Source of the DNA: Anniella stebbinsi
Lineage: Eukaryota; Chordata; Lepidosauria; Squamata; Anniellidae
Assembly (NCBI GenBank): GCA_029215795.1
Contig: JARDYH010000003.1
Span: 258,575,562 to 258,639,561 of the forward strand
Direction: 5' to 3'
Length of the DNA stretch: 64,000 nucleotides
Numbering within the stretch: position 1 is the first letter of the stretch; each line of letters begins with the position of its first letter. Below, one piece after another: positions 10,197 to 19,950 of this stretch. Below the pieces are notes generated by a model. That model worked only from the letters and a program-made list of their open reading frames with translations, made no database searches and was not told the origin of the DNA. The position numbers and the translations under genes were made by a program.

Positions 10197-10813
10197 ATAA
10201 AGATCAGTTCCCTAGAATTGAAATTCTGCAATGCACATCAGATTTAGGATAGAATTTTGCACACACAGGACTGTACAATATAATATAACTCCGGTGCTCA
10301 ACTAGTGTTTGCAGGAGTAGAACTGGTGATGAAGGAAAGAAAGGCTAACGCTCTCAGTGCTTTTTCATTTCGAAGAAGAAGATAACTTAGGTTAGAGGTC
10401 TACAAAATCATGAACACTGTGGAGAGAGGGAATCGATAGAATGTCTCTTCCGCCACCCCCACACCCCCTCTCATAATATTAGAGCTCAGAATCGTACAGT
10501 GAAATTGATTGGTAGTAGATCCTGGACTGACCAAAAAAGGAAACAGAAGGAAAAAGGATGGCTTCACGCAGCCATTCAGCCAGATTTATTGCTTTCAGCT
10601 AAAGGCCTTCATGAAATATAAAGTAGAAACCATTGAAAATCTGTTCAAAATGATACAGAATGTTAAATGCATGTCACTACATTGGTTATCACCAATACCA
10701 GCCGGAATAATATCTTAACAGCTAAAGTTGCCCCCTGCACAATTAACAGCTATCTCTGTTAAACAATAAAGACTTCCTTCCTTCCTTTCTTTCCACAGTT
10801 AACATGCAATGGA
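10193..10813. other. No gene seen; unassigned DNA
   Basis: No recognisable coding region. A (cctt)n-like pyrimidine run lies at about 10768-10795 just before the nested element block. Confidence 0.4.
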
Positions 10814-10841
10814 GGAAGCAATCCTATGGCCCCTAGACAGT

Positions 10842-12377
10842 GGCTCAATTCGGACAACACGCTGAGCAATGGTTGTTGAATTACCTACTGACAGTGGGTG
10901 AAAAAGGTGGTGATCTACAGACAACACGCTGCAGCAGGCGCTGCAAGGAACCAGCAACCACCCTGGTTGCAAATAGCCTACTCGGCTCTGACTGACAGCT
11001 CGGCCGCCATTTTCCCCGCTTACCAAACTCCATTAGTCCTTCAGCAGGTATCCCAGAACACACTGCGGCCGAAAACCATGGGCGCCACCATTGAAGCCGA
11101 TGCAGGACACGCCTCCCAAACCCCATTGGCTGCCTCAGTCAGTGGGCGGAACTCAGCAGCCTCGGGCGAAGAGGCAGCCAGGAGGAATGGCAGCACCAAT
11201 ACAACAGTCGCACCCCACGCCCAGCGCTGCAATTCCAACGTTGGCACCCACGCCCCAGCCCCCACCCCCCCACCTCCCTCCTAAAGCATCTTCTGCACAC
11301 ACAGGAAAGAAGGCGAGAGTGGGGTGGCGTAGAAAACTTTATTCAGCAGGGAGACCAGACATGGGCAATAAGGCACATGGGCACCACTATGCCAGGGCAG
11401 GACAGTTGCCCCCGGGAAGGGAGGAGGCGGCTGGAAGGCACAGCGGTGAAGAGGGGATGGCCGAGGCCACACCCCCAGGGAGACAAGCACGGAACATGCA
11501 AAGGGGATGTGGAGGAGAGGGGCGGCATGCCAGGGAGAGATGCTAGTCCGCAGATGAAACTCCACAGCCAACACTCACAGGGGGTGGGGGTAGCGCAGCC
11601 AGATCCAGGCACTGATTCTTTCATGCACCCGGGATGCCTCCGCATGAGCACGACGCACCCCAACAGGATTCTCGGGGCCCGGCACTGGCTCGCTGTCCAG
11701 CTGTGTTGGGCGGATGGGGGGGGCTCTCTGGTCGCCGCTTCCCCTACCCTCGTCCTTCTGGGTGATGCGAGGGTGGAGGTGGCGGTGCAGTGGGGGTCTA
11801 CTTTGGATGGGGTGTTGTTCTCCCTCTTGGTGTGTGTGTGTGTGTGGGGCTGCCCCTTGCTCCAGGGCACCTGGGGTTGTTGCTTCTTCCATCTCCCCCT
11901 CCCCCCCTTTGCCGTACTGCCCTTCTGGTGCGCTTCCCTGTCTGTTTGGGTAGCTGACTGGGTACCCTGCGTGAGTGCTTGCAGGAGCTGGCCCGTTGTT
12001 GAGCTCCGTGCCGGCTGCCTGGTGGGGGAGGCGAGCTTCCTGGTTGCTATGGCGGCAATGCCGGGGCTCTGTTGTGAGCGTGCTTGAGCAGCCCCTGCTT
12101 TCTGCCTCTCTTGCCACTCATCTGTCTGATCTTCCTTGCTCAACAACACACCATTGTTCTTTCAACAACGCACCAATTCGGACACCACGTTTGTCAATTG
12201 ACAATTCACCTAACAACTCGCAAGTGAGTTGTTCCTCTCAGTTGTTGAATGTTGCTACTTTGCCTACTGTGGGTTGTTGCTCCGTTGTGTGGCTACATTC
12301 AGACGACACGTTTAACAACGCAACAGGTTGTTGCTTCAACAACCCACAGTTGTTAAACGTGTCGTCCAAATTCAGCC
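10842..12377. mobile_element. PIF/Harbinger-like transposon, 1536 bp, no transposase recognised
   Basis: Termini 'ggctcaattcggacaacacg' and the complement of 'cgtgtcgtccaaattcagcc' are imperfect inverted repeats, with agt on both sides (10839-10841 and 12378-12380). A 3-base duplication and this GGCT...GGACRACACG terminus fit PIF/Harbinger. The interior is GC-rich with overlapping open frames of 128-268 codons on both strands. None shows a DDE nuclease or Myb-like domain I can recognise, so they are probably compositional. A second partial inverted repeat (12170-12370) suggests a nested relative. Confidence 0.6.
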
Positions 12378-12694
12378 AGTGTCTGGAGGCCATAGAATTT
12401 TTCGGATTCCTGGATCCGAGGTCGGAAACAGTGCTCCAACCTTGGAGCCAGGAGTCAGAGCTTTCTGCCCCTTCCCCCTCGCAGCCGACGTAGAAAGAAC
12501 CACACTGGCTACCTCTCCAAGCTCTCAAATGCAAGTTTGGAGAGGAGGGAAAGGGGGTGGTTCTATGGGTGGGGAGGGGAGGGGACTGGGGAGGCCAACT
12601 GATAAAGAAAACTCTTGCCTTCCCAGGGTACTTCCCTCCTGCTGCATAGAGCCACAGCTAGATGGGCAAAAAAGCCTGTCTAGCAAAAATGCAG

Positions 12695-13106
12695 ATACAC
12701 ACAAGAAGGACCTAAAAATGATAACAGATAAGCATGCACACTAACAACAAATCAAAACAGTATCTCTGTGATTGCTCAATCACAGCTACAATTACAAGCA
12801 GTTGCAGGCAGTAATGGACAGTAACTCTGTATTTGCTCCTTTAGAGCTACAATAATGAGCAATTACTGCTAATAAGCATAATAAACGCTTAAATGCACAG
12901 AATAATAACAAGAAAATACTGTTTGATTAAAACAAGAAAGACAGACAATTGCTGTTCTTATGTTCCTGTAGTACCGTTGAATGCTTAGTTCTTATAATAC
13001 TGTTGACTTCTTAAGACGGATGATCCGGATGCTTGTCTGTTACCATTTTTAGGTCCTTCTTGTGTGTATCTTCCAAATTTAGAGAGCCCCTCTGTTGTTT
13101 AGTTTT
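12695..13106. mobile_element. Inverted-repeat insertion between 14-bp direct repeats
   Basis: The direct repeat tagcaaaaatgcag occurs at 12681-12694 and 13107-13120. Inside, a roughly 38-base inverted repeat has its left arm starting acacacaagaaggacc (12697) and its right arm ending ggtccttcttgtgtgt (13068). The right arm is followed by 37 extra bases before the direct repeat. A 14-base duplication is too long for hAT or Harbinger. The class is unknown. Confidence 0.5.
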
Positions 13107-13246
13107 TAGCAAAAATGCAGAGCAGGAGGAACATGGAGGTGAAGGTCACCTCCACACTCCTCCCGTTCTGCATAGGAAGCCTGTCAGCCTCCAAATTCGG
13201 ATTGGATTGCTGATAGGATTGCTCCCTTAAAATATTTTCTAAGTAT

Positions 13247-13345
13247 TAGGGCAAAATCCTATGCATGTTTAGACAAATAAAAGATCCTACAATTCCCAGC
13301 ATTCCCTGGACAGCATGTCTACACATGCATAGGATTGTGCCCTTA
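13247..13345. mobile_element. Short MITE with TTA target duplication
   Basis: About 97 bases bounded by ttagggcaaaatcctatgc and gcataggattgtgccctta. If the TTA is the target duplication, the ends are GGGCA...TGCCC, compatible with Harbinger-type integration (TWA). The alternative is a TA-targeting mariner-type element. Confidence 0.65.
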
Positions 13346-13363
13346 GACAAATTCATGTAAAAG

Positions 13364-13365
13364 AT

Positions 13366-13411
<46 letters not shown>
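13364..13411. repeat. (GATA)n microsatellite
   Basis: Twelve tandem GATA units, uninterrupted. GATA arrays are common in squamate genomes. Confidence 0.95.
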
Positions 13412-13412
<1 letters not shown>

Positions 13413-13568
13413 CTATAGCTAGAGAGTTATCGTTTGAGATTGATCTGAATGACCTTTCAAGGGTTCCTTACAGCCCAGTGTCTATGACTGCAAAGGCATT
13501 CACAATCTCTTCCAACTAGGAAATCCTTGACTCTTAAGGTTTCTACAAGCACAACTAGCACTGTGGAT
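13412..13568. other. Short unassigned DNA before hAT element
   Basis: Contains 'gattgatctgaatgacc' and 'tctatgactgcaaaggcatt', which look like worn LINE-tail sequence. Nothing definite. Confidence 0.3.
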
Positions 13569-13916
13569 GGTGCTGGCTCCAGGTTTTTGAGGGAAAGACA
13601 CTCTCAATGGTCCCCCTCCCTCAGTGAATCTACCTTCACACCTCCATTGTCACCGGCTGCCATTGCTCCTCCTCTTCCTCCTCTTCCTCATCATTGGGTT
13701 CATTTGCTTGCTGGACAGGCAGAGAGTCAGTAAGCAAGCAAGCAGTGGCATCTCCTCCTCCTTCTCACCCCCACCATTGTCTGGGCCACAGCGACAGTCA
13801 GGTGAACGAGCAGGTTGCAGGTGTGAAGAACAAGAGCAAATCCATAGGGCTCTTGTCAGTGGACACCTGCTGGGACATTGGCCCTTGGCAGGTGCCCATC
13901 TTTGACACCGGCCCTG
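13569..13916. mobile_element. hAT-like element 'GTGCTGGCTCCAGG...CCGGCCCTG'
   Basis: The left part 'gtgctggctccaggttttt' aligns with a second copy at 37488-37652. The right terminus 'tttgacaccggccctg' is a CAGGGCCGG-type hAT end in reverse. Both copies share 'gctgccattgctcc'-like and 'gacaggcagagag' blocks. Target duplications are not clear. Overlapping Ser/Pro-rich open frames are not recognised proteins. Confidence 0.6.
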
Positions 13917-15289
13917 AATGTGTGTGCCTTGATGCAGTACTTCTTAAAAGACAGTTGATGGCCAATAATATTCTGATGATATGTTTCAATGGGAGCTAGG
14001 ATGGCCCAAGAAGTCGTAGGACAGCAATGGGCAGAAATGATTCCTCTTTCTTCACTCAACCAGGCAAGGGAGGAGGTGAGTGAGATGTAGCAAGAAGTCC
14101 ATCCGGGCTGCAATTGGGTCTGAAAAGAGTCATTGAGTTGACTTTACTCTCTTTGGGATATCTTATGGCACTATGGGTCACCTAAACATCTTTAGGGGAA
14201 CAGAAATCTCTTCTAAATCTGTGACCGCCCCCATTTTATGCTCAGCCTATATATGCATGTAAATAAATCTCATATCGCAGTAAACCCATAAATCTCCAGT
14301 GACGTCCTTCAAAGGGAATTGAATCCTGGGTAAGTGCTGGAACTCCAGAAACCTCTAATCTCTTGGAAATGGGGGCTCATGTCTGTAGCCAATGGCAACT
14401 CAGGGTAGGCTGAAAACATGATCTGGATTGGGGCCATTGTGCCAGGGAACATATTAGACCCCAACCTCCCCATGTCAGAGTGAAGGTGCTGCTGTTGCTG
14501 CTGCTTTTACAAGAAGAAAATTAAGACCTCCAGTGTAATGTAGCTTGGCCTTGAGTCCTGGGTAAAATGTGTCCTTGGTCTGATTTGGCGTAGACTGTTC
14601 TTACATTCTTTTCTCCTTCTGCTTAGTGTGGGTTGGCAGGTTGTGGTTTTCCTCCTCCCACCCAAAATTACACTAACAAATAAAAAAGGCACCCACACAT
14701 ACTCACACACACACTTTTGACACCCTATTTACTGATGCATGGATCACAGTTGTGAGAACAAAAAACAAATGAAATGGAGAACATGGCAATCTTGTGTATA
14801 GGGGGAAAATAACTACCTGGCGTTTTGCTCGACAGCTGCATTTGTCTTAGCAGCCTGGCTGACATATGTCTTTGAAAAAAATAAATTGTTCTCCTCCCTT
14901 TCGCTACCTGATCTCTGGCAATTATTGCAGCCAGCAATCTAATTATGCTAATAGGAAGAGGCGAAGGTGCATACTAAGTAGTCAGCAGTTCCACAGCATG
15001 GACAGTGGTGGGCCCACATCCCCTAAACTTCTAACTAATTTTAGCAAAATGACTGACGTTGCTGTAAAACAGAATTTGGCAGCAAGTGGCTCAGAGGGAG
15101 AAGTCCGGCACTTCTAGTTACCAGCTCTTTCGGCTTCCTTTTCTCCCTCCCACACTTCCTGAAATGGCTGAAAGGCATCTGAGGAGCTAAGACCTGAAAG
15201 TGGTGCCATGCAAATAAGAGAAGAGACTATCCTTTCTCACGCACATGGTCATCTCTTTCCCTCTCTCCAATTCATCTCCAAGCATCTCC
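13917..15289. other. No gene seen; apparently single-copy DNA
   Basis: No coding signal or clear repeat. A CTG/TGC run at 14490-14505 and an (ac)n run at 14702-14714 are the only simple sequences. Short frames here lack recognisable motifs. Confidence 0.4.
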
Positions 15290-15400
15290 GAAGAACATAA
15301 GAGTCCTGCTGGATCAGACTAACAGACTAACAGCCAATCTAGTTCAGCATTATGCTCCCACAGTGGCCAGCCAGATGCCTCTGAGGAGCACAATAGCGAC
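15290..15400 (-). mobile_element. CR1/L3-type LINE 3' tail fragment, antisense
   Basis: 'gaacataagagtcctgctgg', 'atcagactaac', 'ccacagtggccagccagatg' is the reverse complement of the 'ggccactgtgtgaacagaat' tail seen at 33415-33560 and 15633-15830. It is a 3'-end fragment only. Confidence 0.6.
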
Positions 15401-15404
15401 TAAC

Positions 15405-15830
15405 AGAGGAGATGGTTTTAAGAGGAGATTAGACAAATTCATCAAGGAGAAGGAGAAGGGATGTAGCTCGGTGATAAAGCACATGCTTTGCATGCGAAAA
15501 GGCCCAGGTTCAATCTTCAGCATCTCTAGGAAAGTCTGAAACCCCGGAGAGCTGCTGCCAGTGAGTGTGGACAATATTGAGCTAGATGGACCAATGGGTT
15601 GACTCAATATAAGGCAGCTTCCTTTGTTCCTAAGTCTACCAAGGACTACTGGTCATGATGGCTATGTGCAGCATGCTTCACCGAAATACCAGCTATGGGG
15701 GAACAATGGTCTACTGCCCTCAAGTCCTGTTTGTGGGCTTCCCATGGACCTCTGGTTGGCCACTGTAGAAAACAGGATGCTGAACTAGATGGGCCTTTGG
15801 TATAATCCAGCAAAGTTCTTCTTATGTTCC
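15405..15830 (+). mobile_element. CR1/L3-type LINE 3' tail, interrupted by SINE
   Basis: The left part 'ggagattagacaaattcatc' joins, across the SINE at 15459-15632, to 'gactactggtcatgatggct', 'gttggccactgtagaaaac', 'gatgctgaactagatgggcc' and 'cttcttatgttcc'. The same order is seen at 19020-19275. No reading frame survives. Confidence 0.65.
15459..15632 (+). mobile_element. Second SINE family (tRNA-Ala-like head)
   Basis: The head 'gggatgtagctcggtgataa' and 'gcacatgctttgcatgcg' followed by 'ccaggttcaatcttcagc' resembles box A/box B of a tRNA. The body has 'ggagagctgctgccagtg', and the end is 'aatataaggcagcttcc'. It is not a functional tRNA because the cloverleaf pairing is broken and a long body follows. 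Relatives are at 29671, 53865 and 42783 (minus). Confidence 0.8.
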
Positions 15831-16566
15831 TATGCAACTCAAGGAGGGGCAATTTCAATGTGATGCTTTGCACTTTTGTCAAGTTTGGGAGAATGGCAGA
15901 ACGTACACAGGGCTTTATGGGCACCCAACTCATCTTTATGTATCATCAGCCCAGGTGATAAAAGCTGTGAACTTCACAAGCTACTAGTGCTATTTAAAGG
16001 GACAACGATGATGGGAAGAATAAGAATTGAAATGCACAAGGGGTACCGGGCTGGAAAGGATCGGGAAAGGCAGGGAGGGAGAGGCACAATGCCCTGTCAC
16101 ATTGTCATGCCAACTGTCACAGATCAACGCCATCACAAGAATAAATCTTCTCTGTGCTCGGCGGAGAGCCTGTGGTGGCTGCAAGCATCATGGTGTGCTT
16201 TGGGAAGGGCACTTCCTTTAAGGACACAAAGAATTTTAATATCATGTGCGCTGAGTGCAGGCTATCCACATTCCTTGGCGCTGTTGTCCTCATGGACACA
16301 TGGAGAAACGCTGGAGTCCACGGACCTGCTCTCCATCTGGGTTCAAAAGTCTGTCCCAGCGGATGAAGCTGAATCAATGACAAGGGCCACAAGCTCAAGA
16401 CGGCAACGGAGACCCTTAAATCTTTGTCCCAGAAGGGCAGCGTGGACTCTTTGCCTGAATCTTGCCCAGAAGGCCATGTGAGTGCTGTCTTGGGTGTCTT
16501 CTTCCTTCTTGATGTAAGTTATGCCTATGAAGCTGTGGTTGAGAACATCATAAGGTGATTCAAACC
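15831..16566. other. Unassigned DNA with the longest ATG frame outside GC-rich repeats
   Basis: Plus-strand 15876-16481 is open for 201 codons, and overlapping frames of 64-93 codons are open on both strands. I recognise no domain, signal peptide or repeat. Base composition is balanced, so chance is plausible but not certain. It might be a degraded exon or processed pseudogene; no poly-A tail or intron-exon signal was identified. Confidence 0.25.
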
Positions 16567-16574
16567 CCTGCCAG

Positions 16575-16988
16575 TAGGGTTATATGAAGAATTTGTTTCG
16601 GTTTGTTTTTTGACTGGTATTTGTCCCCATTTGCACCTCCAAGAACTGAGCATGGAATCCAAACATCGTCTGTGGTCAAAGTCTGTATATTTCTGAGCTT
16701 GCAATATTATTCACAGAACCCAATATGTGCATGAAAAAGGGCGTGCTTTTGAAAAATGCATGAAAACATGCTTTAATCAAAGAGGAACGAATAGGTACAT
16801 TTCAAAAATGCACACAATAGATGTAAATATTTGGGAAAGCATGAATGAAAATACACACAAATGTTTGTGCATAAAGGAAAAAAACAAGCAGAGCTCACAA
16901 TCGGATAAAGATACAAGTTGGAACAAGATTCGGGCTAAAATTCGGAGAACCGCAATGAATTTGAATTTTTCTGATTCACACACCCCTA
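16575..16988. mobile_element. hAT-like element, 414 bp, AT-rich
   Basis: Begins 'tagggttatatgaag' and ends 'gattcacacacccct' plus a. The target duplication is cctgccag (16567-16574) versus cctgtcag (16989-16996), 7 of 8. Its terminus belongs to the TAGGGRTGTGCAC group. The interior contains repeated 'aaaatgcat' motifs. No coding capacity. Confidence 0.8.
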
Positions 16989-16996
16989 CCTGTCAG

Positions 16997-17481
16997 TAAG
17001 GATGTCAGTGAAATCTGCAATGGAATCAAATGAATCCAGATTTCTGTGAATCTGACCTATGAATTCAGGAGCAGACCAGCTTTTCCTTAGGTCACATGGG
17101 TTCCACAGACTTGCAAACCAGGTTTTTTAAAAAACTTTTTGAATCTTATGCAAATTTAGCCATAGAAAAATGCATAAAATAAAAAATGAAATAACCAGCT
17201 GAACATATTCATGTTCCCCCATAGGCTAAAGCTTGAAAATGTAAATTTGCACATTTTGAGGGGATTTGTAATTTTTCACAAATTCAAATTTGTGCAAATG
17301 GGAATTTGCACGAATTCCCATTTGCACAAAACTGAACCTGTGAAAAATAGCAAATTCTCCCCAAATTCCCATAAATTGGTGTGTGTGGGGGGGAATTGAT
17401 TCTGTGGATGACAAAAAGAAAGGCACCAGCAATGCGCAAAATGCAGGTGAAACCAATTTTGTAAAATCCATACCTGCCTAC
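16997..17481. mobile_element. Adjacent second element, hAT-like, with central palindrome
   Basis: It follows the previous element directly. The junction words 'cctgtcagtaaggatg' (16989) and 'cctgccagtagggatg' (17473) suggest a tandem or repeated insertion at the same target. The centre (17277-17345) is an inverted repeat around 'tttgtgcaaatgggaatt' and its complement. Boundaries are uncertain. Confidence 0.45.
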
Positions 17482-17577
17482 CTGCCAGTAGGGATGACTG
17501 GGGACGGTCTGTAATGGGGTTATTTATTGTTATACAGGAAGATACTCAGTGCAACAAGTGCTAACATTTCTTTCCCA

Positions 17578-18765
17578 GGCAAGATGATTGAGAGAGTGAT
17601 AGACCGGCAACCCCACCCTTGGATGAAATTGATTATCTAGATCCACTTCAGTTGGGTTTTGGGTCCATTTTTGGGACAGAAATGGCCTTGGTTGTCCTGT
17701 GATGTGACCATTGTCAAGAGAAAGATACTGGGAGTGTGGCCCTGTTGATTCTCTTGGATCTCTTGACAGATTTTGATACCATTCCTTAACAAGAAATGAT
17801 CATTGTATCCTTTTGGGTAGACTGTCAGGGTTGTGTGTGGGGATACTGCTTGGTGGTGACTCCATTCCTACTTTGATGGCCATTTCCAGAAGGTAATGCT
17901 GAAGGATTACTGCAGGAACTCCTTGGCAGTCATGATTTGGTCTTCCTCATAGTTCCCTCATGCTGTTTGACATCTACATAAAACTGCTGGGAAACTGGCC
18001 CCAGAGATGTTACCCAAAGCATCACCAATATGTGGATGGCACAAGGGTAGGCCTAAGATGTTTTGCTACCTGATGCAATGAACAAGGTGATACCACCTCC
18101 CATTCTATGTATAAAAGCCAGCTGGACTGGCAGTAAAATCTTTCTTCAACACTGGTGATGGAAGAAAACATTGGGATGGGACACTTGATGGCAGCAGGAT
18201 GCATAGCACATAGCTCTCTTCTCCAACACCTTGCTGCCACCTCACAGCATCTGCTGCCTGAGGTGACTGCTTGACTCTGACTAGTGGTAGGGATGGCCCT
18301 GGTCATCTCTGTCTCTCCTTTTTATCAGATGCAGGTGAAGCTGTGGCTGTCCTGAACCAATGTGGATGCAGTATTGGATTAGATGAGGGTAAACAAATTG
18401 AGACTCAATCTAGACAAGATGGAGGTACTGTCAGTCAAGTGGGTCACCTACCCGGGAGAACGGTATTCAGCTTATTCAAGATGAGGTCACACTCCCTCTA
18501 AAGGACCAGATTCATTGTTTCAAGGTGTTTACTGATCCAGCACTGTCATTCAAGGCTCAAAGTGCCTTTTATCAGCTTTGACTGATACATCAACTGAGAT
18601 CTTACCTGGCTGGAGATCTCCTGGCTACAATTATCCATGCTCTGGACTGGTAACCTTCTGTTTAGGCTATTGCAATGTGTTGTATATGGGGCTGGCTTTA
18701 AAAACAGTTCAGATCTGCAGTTCAGAACTGGGATTGGATGATCTGGCCACATTATGCCTCTGCTT
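17578..18765 (+). pseudogene. LINE ORF2 (L2/CR1 clade) reverse transcriptase, degraded, split by hAT
   Basis: With several frame changes the translation follows the RT order of L2-type LINEs. First is a K-M-I-E-R-V block (17580), then an L-D-L-x-x-x-F-D-T block near 17755, a P-Q-G-S-like/family-D-I-Y block near 17960, and H-Q-Y-V-D-G-T near 18024, the position of the catalytic Y-A-D-D. After the insertion come L-P-L-K-D-Q (18497) and L-G-Y-C-N-V-L-Y (18660). The second catalytic Asp position reads Gly and there are many stops, so it is dead. The hAT element at 18042-18301 lies just after the Y-x-D-D-like site. Confidence 0.8.
18042..18301. mobile_element. hAT-like element inside LINE RT
   Basis: The right end 'ctagtggtagggatggccct' plus g reads as CAGGGCCATCCCTACCAC in reverse, and the left end is 'caagggtaggcctaag'. 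Internal 'cagcatctgctgcctgagg' is typical of this common vertebrate hAT-type element. It separates two halves of one RT frame. The target duplication is degraded. Confidence 0.65.
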
Positions 18766-18773
18766 TGTCAGTT

Positions 18774-18778
18774 TATTA

Positions 18779-18810
<32 letters not shown>

Positions 18811-18950
18811 TATTGCATTTTTATACCGCCCAATAGCCAAAGCTCTCTGGGCGGTTTACAAAAATTAAAACCATGAGAACTATTCAAAATATAAAACAAC
18901 ATCAGTATAAAAACGTAGCATAAAAATACAATATAAGAGCAGTTGGCTTG
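18774..18950 (-). mobile_element. LINE 3' tail (GGGCGGTAT type), antisense, with (ATT)n
   Basis: The (tta)n array (18774-18812) is followed by 'gcatttttataccgcccaat' and 'agctctctgggcggttta', the complement of the 3' end seen at 27930-28000. Sense is on the minus strand. Confidence 0.75.
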
Positions 18951-19019
18951 AAAGATCACATTCTCCAATATGCACCTACCTGAATCTTAAGTACTTCTTC
19001 ACACAGCACCTGATTAAAC

Positions 19020-19275
19020 TATGGAATTCTCTACCACAAGAGATGGTGTTGGCCACCAACATGGATGGCTTTAAAAGGGGATAAGACAAATTCATGGAGA
19101 AGGCTATCCATAGCAACTAGTCATGATGGCAATATGTTACCTCTAGTAACAGAGGCATGATGATTCTTTATATCAGTTGCTGGGGGCTTCCCATAAGCAA
19201 CTGGTTGGCAATAGTGGGAATAGAATGATCATCTGGATTAGTTTTTGGTCTGATTCAGCATGGCTCTTATTTCAG
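19020..19275 (+). mobile_element. CR1/L3-type LINE 3' tail
   Basis: 'ggctttaaaaggggataaga', 'caaattcatggagaaggc', 'agtcatgatggcaatatg', 'ttgctgggggcttccc' and 'ggtctgattcagcatggctc' follow the same order as 15405-15830. No open frame remains. Confidence 0.65.
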
Positions 19276-19366
19276 CACAAGAAAACATTGAAAGGAATTC
19301 ACCAGATAGCTTCATTTATGCCTTTTCAGAGCCAAGTGAACACTCATAATTATCCATTTTATTTAC

Positions 19367-19368
19367 AT

Positions 19369-19404
<36 letters not shown>

Positions 19405-19447
19405 TTATTTATTTATTTATCTATTTATTTATTTATTTATTTATTTC
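19367..19447. repeat. Compound (CTAT)n(TTAT)n microsatellite
   Basis: About eight ATCT units grading into ATTT units. It generates the Tyr/Leu/Ser-rich open frame here, which is not a gene. Confidence 0.93.
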
Positions 19448-19885
19448 AATACCTTGCTCTTGTTTTAAGCACTATTGAAATATGGATTGTTGATTGTCAT
19501 GAGGTTTTAATTGGTTATTTAAACTATTTTAATAAATGGTTATATGTGTATACTTTTACACACACACACACACTTTTATACATTGAATTAATAAATTAAT
19601 AAGCATTGAATTAATAAATAAAAATAAACAAAGAAAACATATGTTCCCTGGGATGCTATGAACATACCACTCCCTAATCCTAAAGCAGTTTTACAAATAT
19701 TTTAAAAATGATTTCCATTTAAAAAAGGTCTCCTGGTTGGTTCCTATTGATGAAACATCAACCAATAGTAAGCCATTAGCCTATGAAAATATAGTCTCTC
19801 AGCATCTTTAACAATATATTTACTTTACATTACATTATGGAAGTATTTTCTCCTCAAGAAGGGCTATGACCCAAAATTCACTGAG
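19448..19885. other. AT-rich DNA, no gene seen
   Basis: Contains an (ac)n run at 19556-19573 and 'aattaataaataaa' LINE-tail-like sequence at 19585-19625. Nothing else recognisable. Confidence 0.4.
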
Positions 19886-19950
19886 AAACCGCCCAGAGAG
19901 CTTCAGCTATTGGGCGGCATGGAAATACAAGAAATAAATAAATGAATAAA
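19886..19950 (+). mobile_element. LINE 3' terminal fragment (GGGCGG type)
   Basis: 'gaaaccgcccagagagcttc', 'agctattgggcggcatgg' and 'aataaataaatgaataaa' give only the terminal ~65 bases of the L2-like LINE tail. Confidence 0.7.

Larger units (their letters stand above)
10814..13230. mobile_element. Host MITE 'AGCAATCCTATGG' carrying two later insertions
   Basis: The left end 'gaagcaatcctatggcc' and right end 'ctgataggattgctccc' form terminal inverted repeats. Internal blocks ('ggtcggaaacagtgctcc', 'ggagccaggagtcagagc', 'ggtggggaggggaggg') match a second copy at 43381-43692. Removing the insertions at 10842-12380 and 12695-13120 leaves an element of about 450 bases. No coding function. Confidence 0.6.

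Noticed and set aside
11343..12149. 268-codon minus-strand frame and overlapping 236-codon plus-strand frame
   Set aside because: GC-rich transposon interior with open frames on both strands, (TG)n-encoded Thr-His repeats and no recognisable domain.
15459..15540. tRNA gene (Ala-like) at the SINE head
   Set aside because: A/B boxes are present but the acceptor and anticodon stems do not pair and a SINE body follows; the same holds at 29671, 42965 (minus) and 53865.
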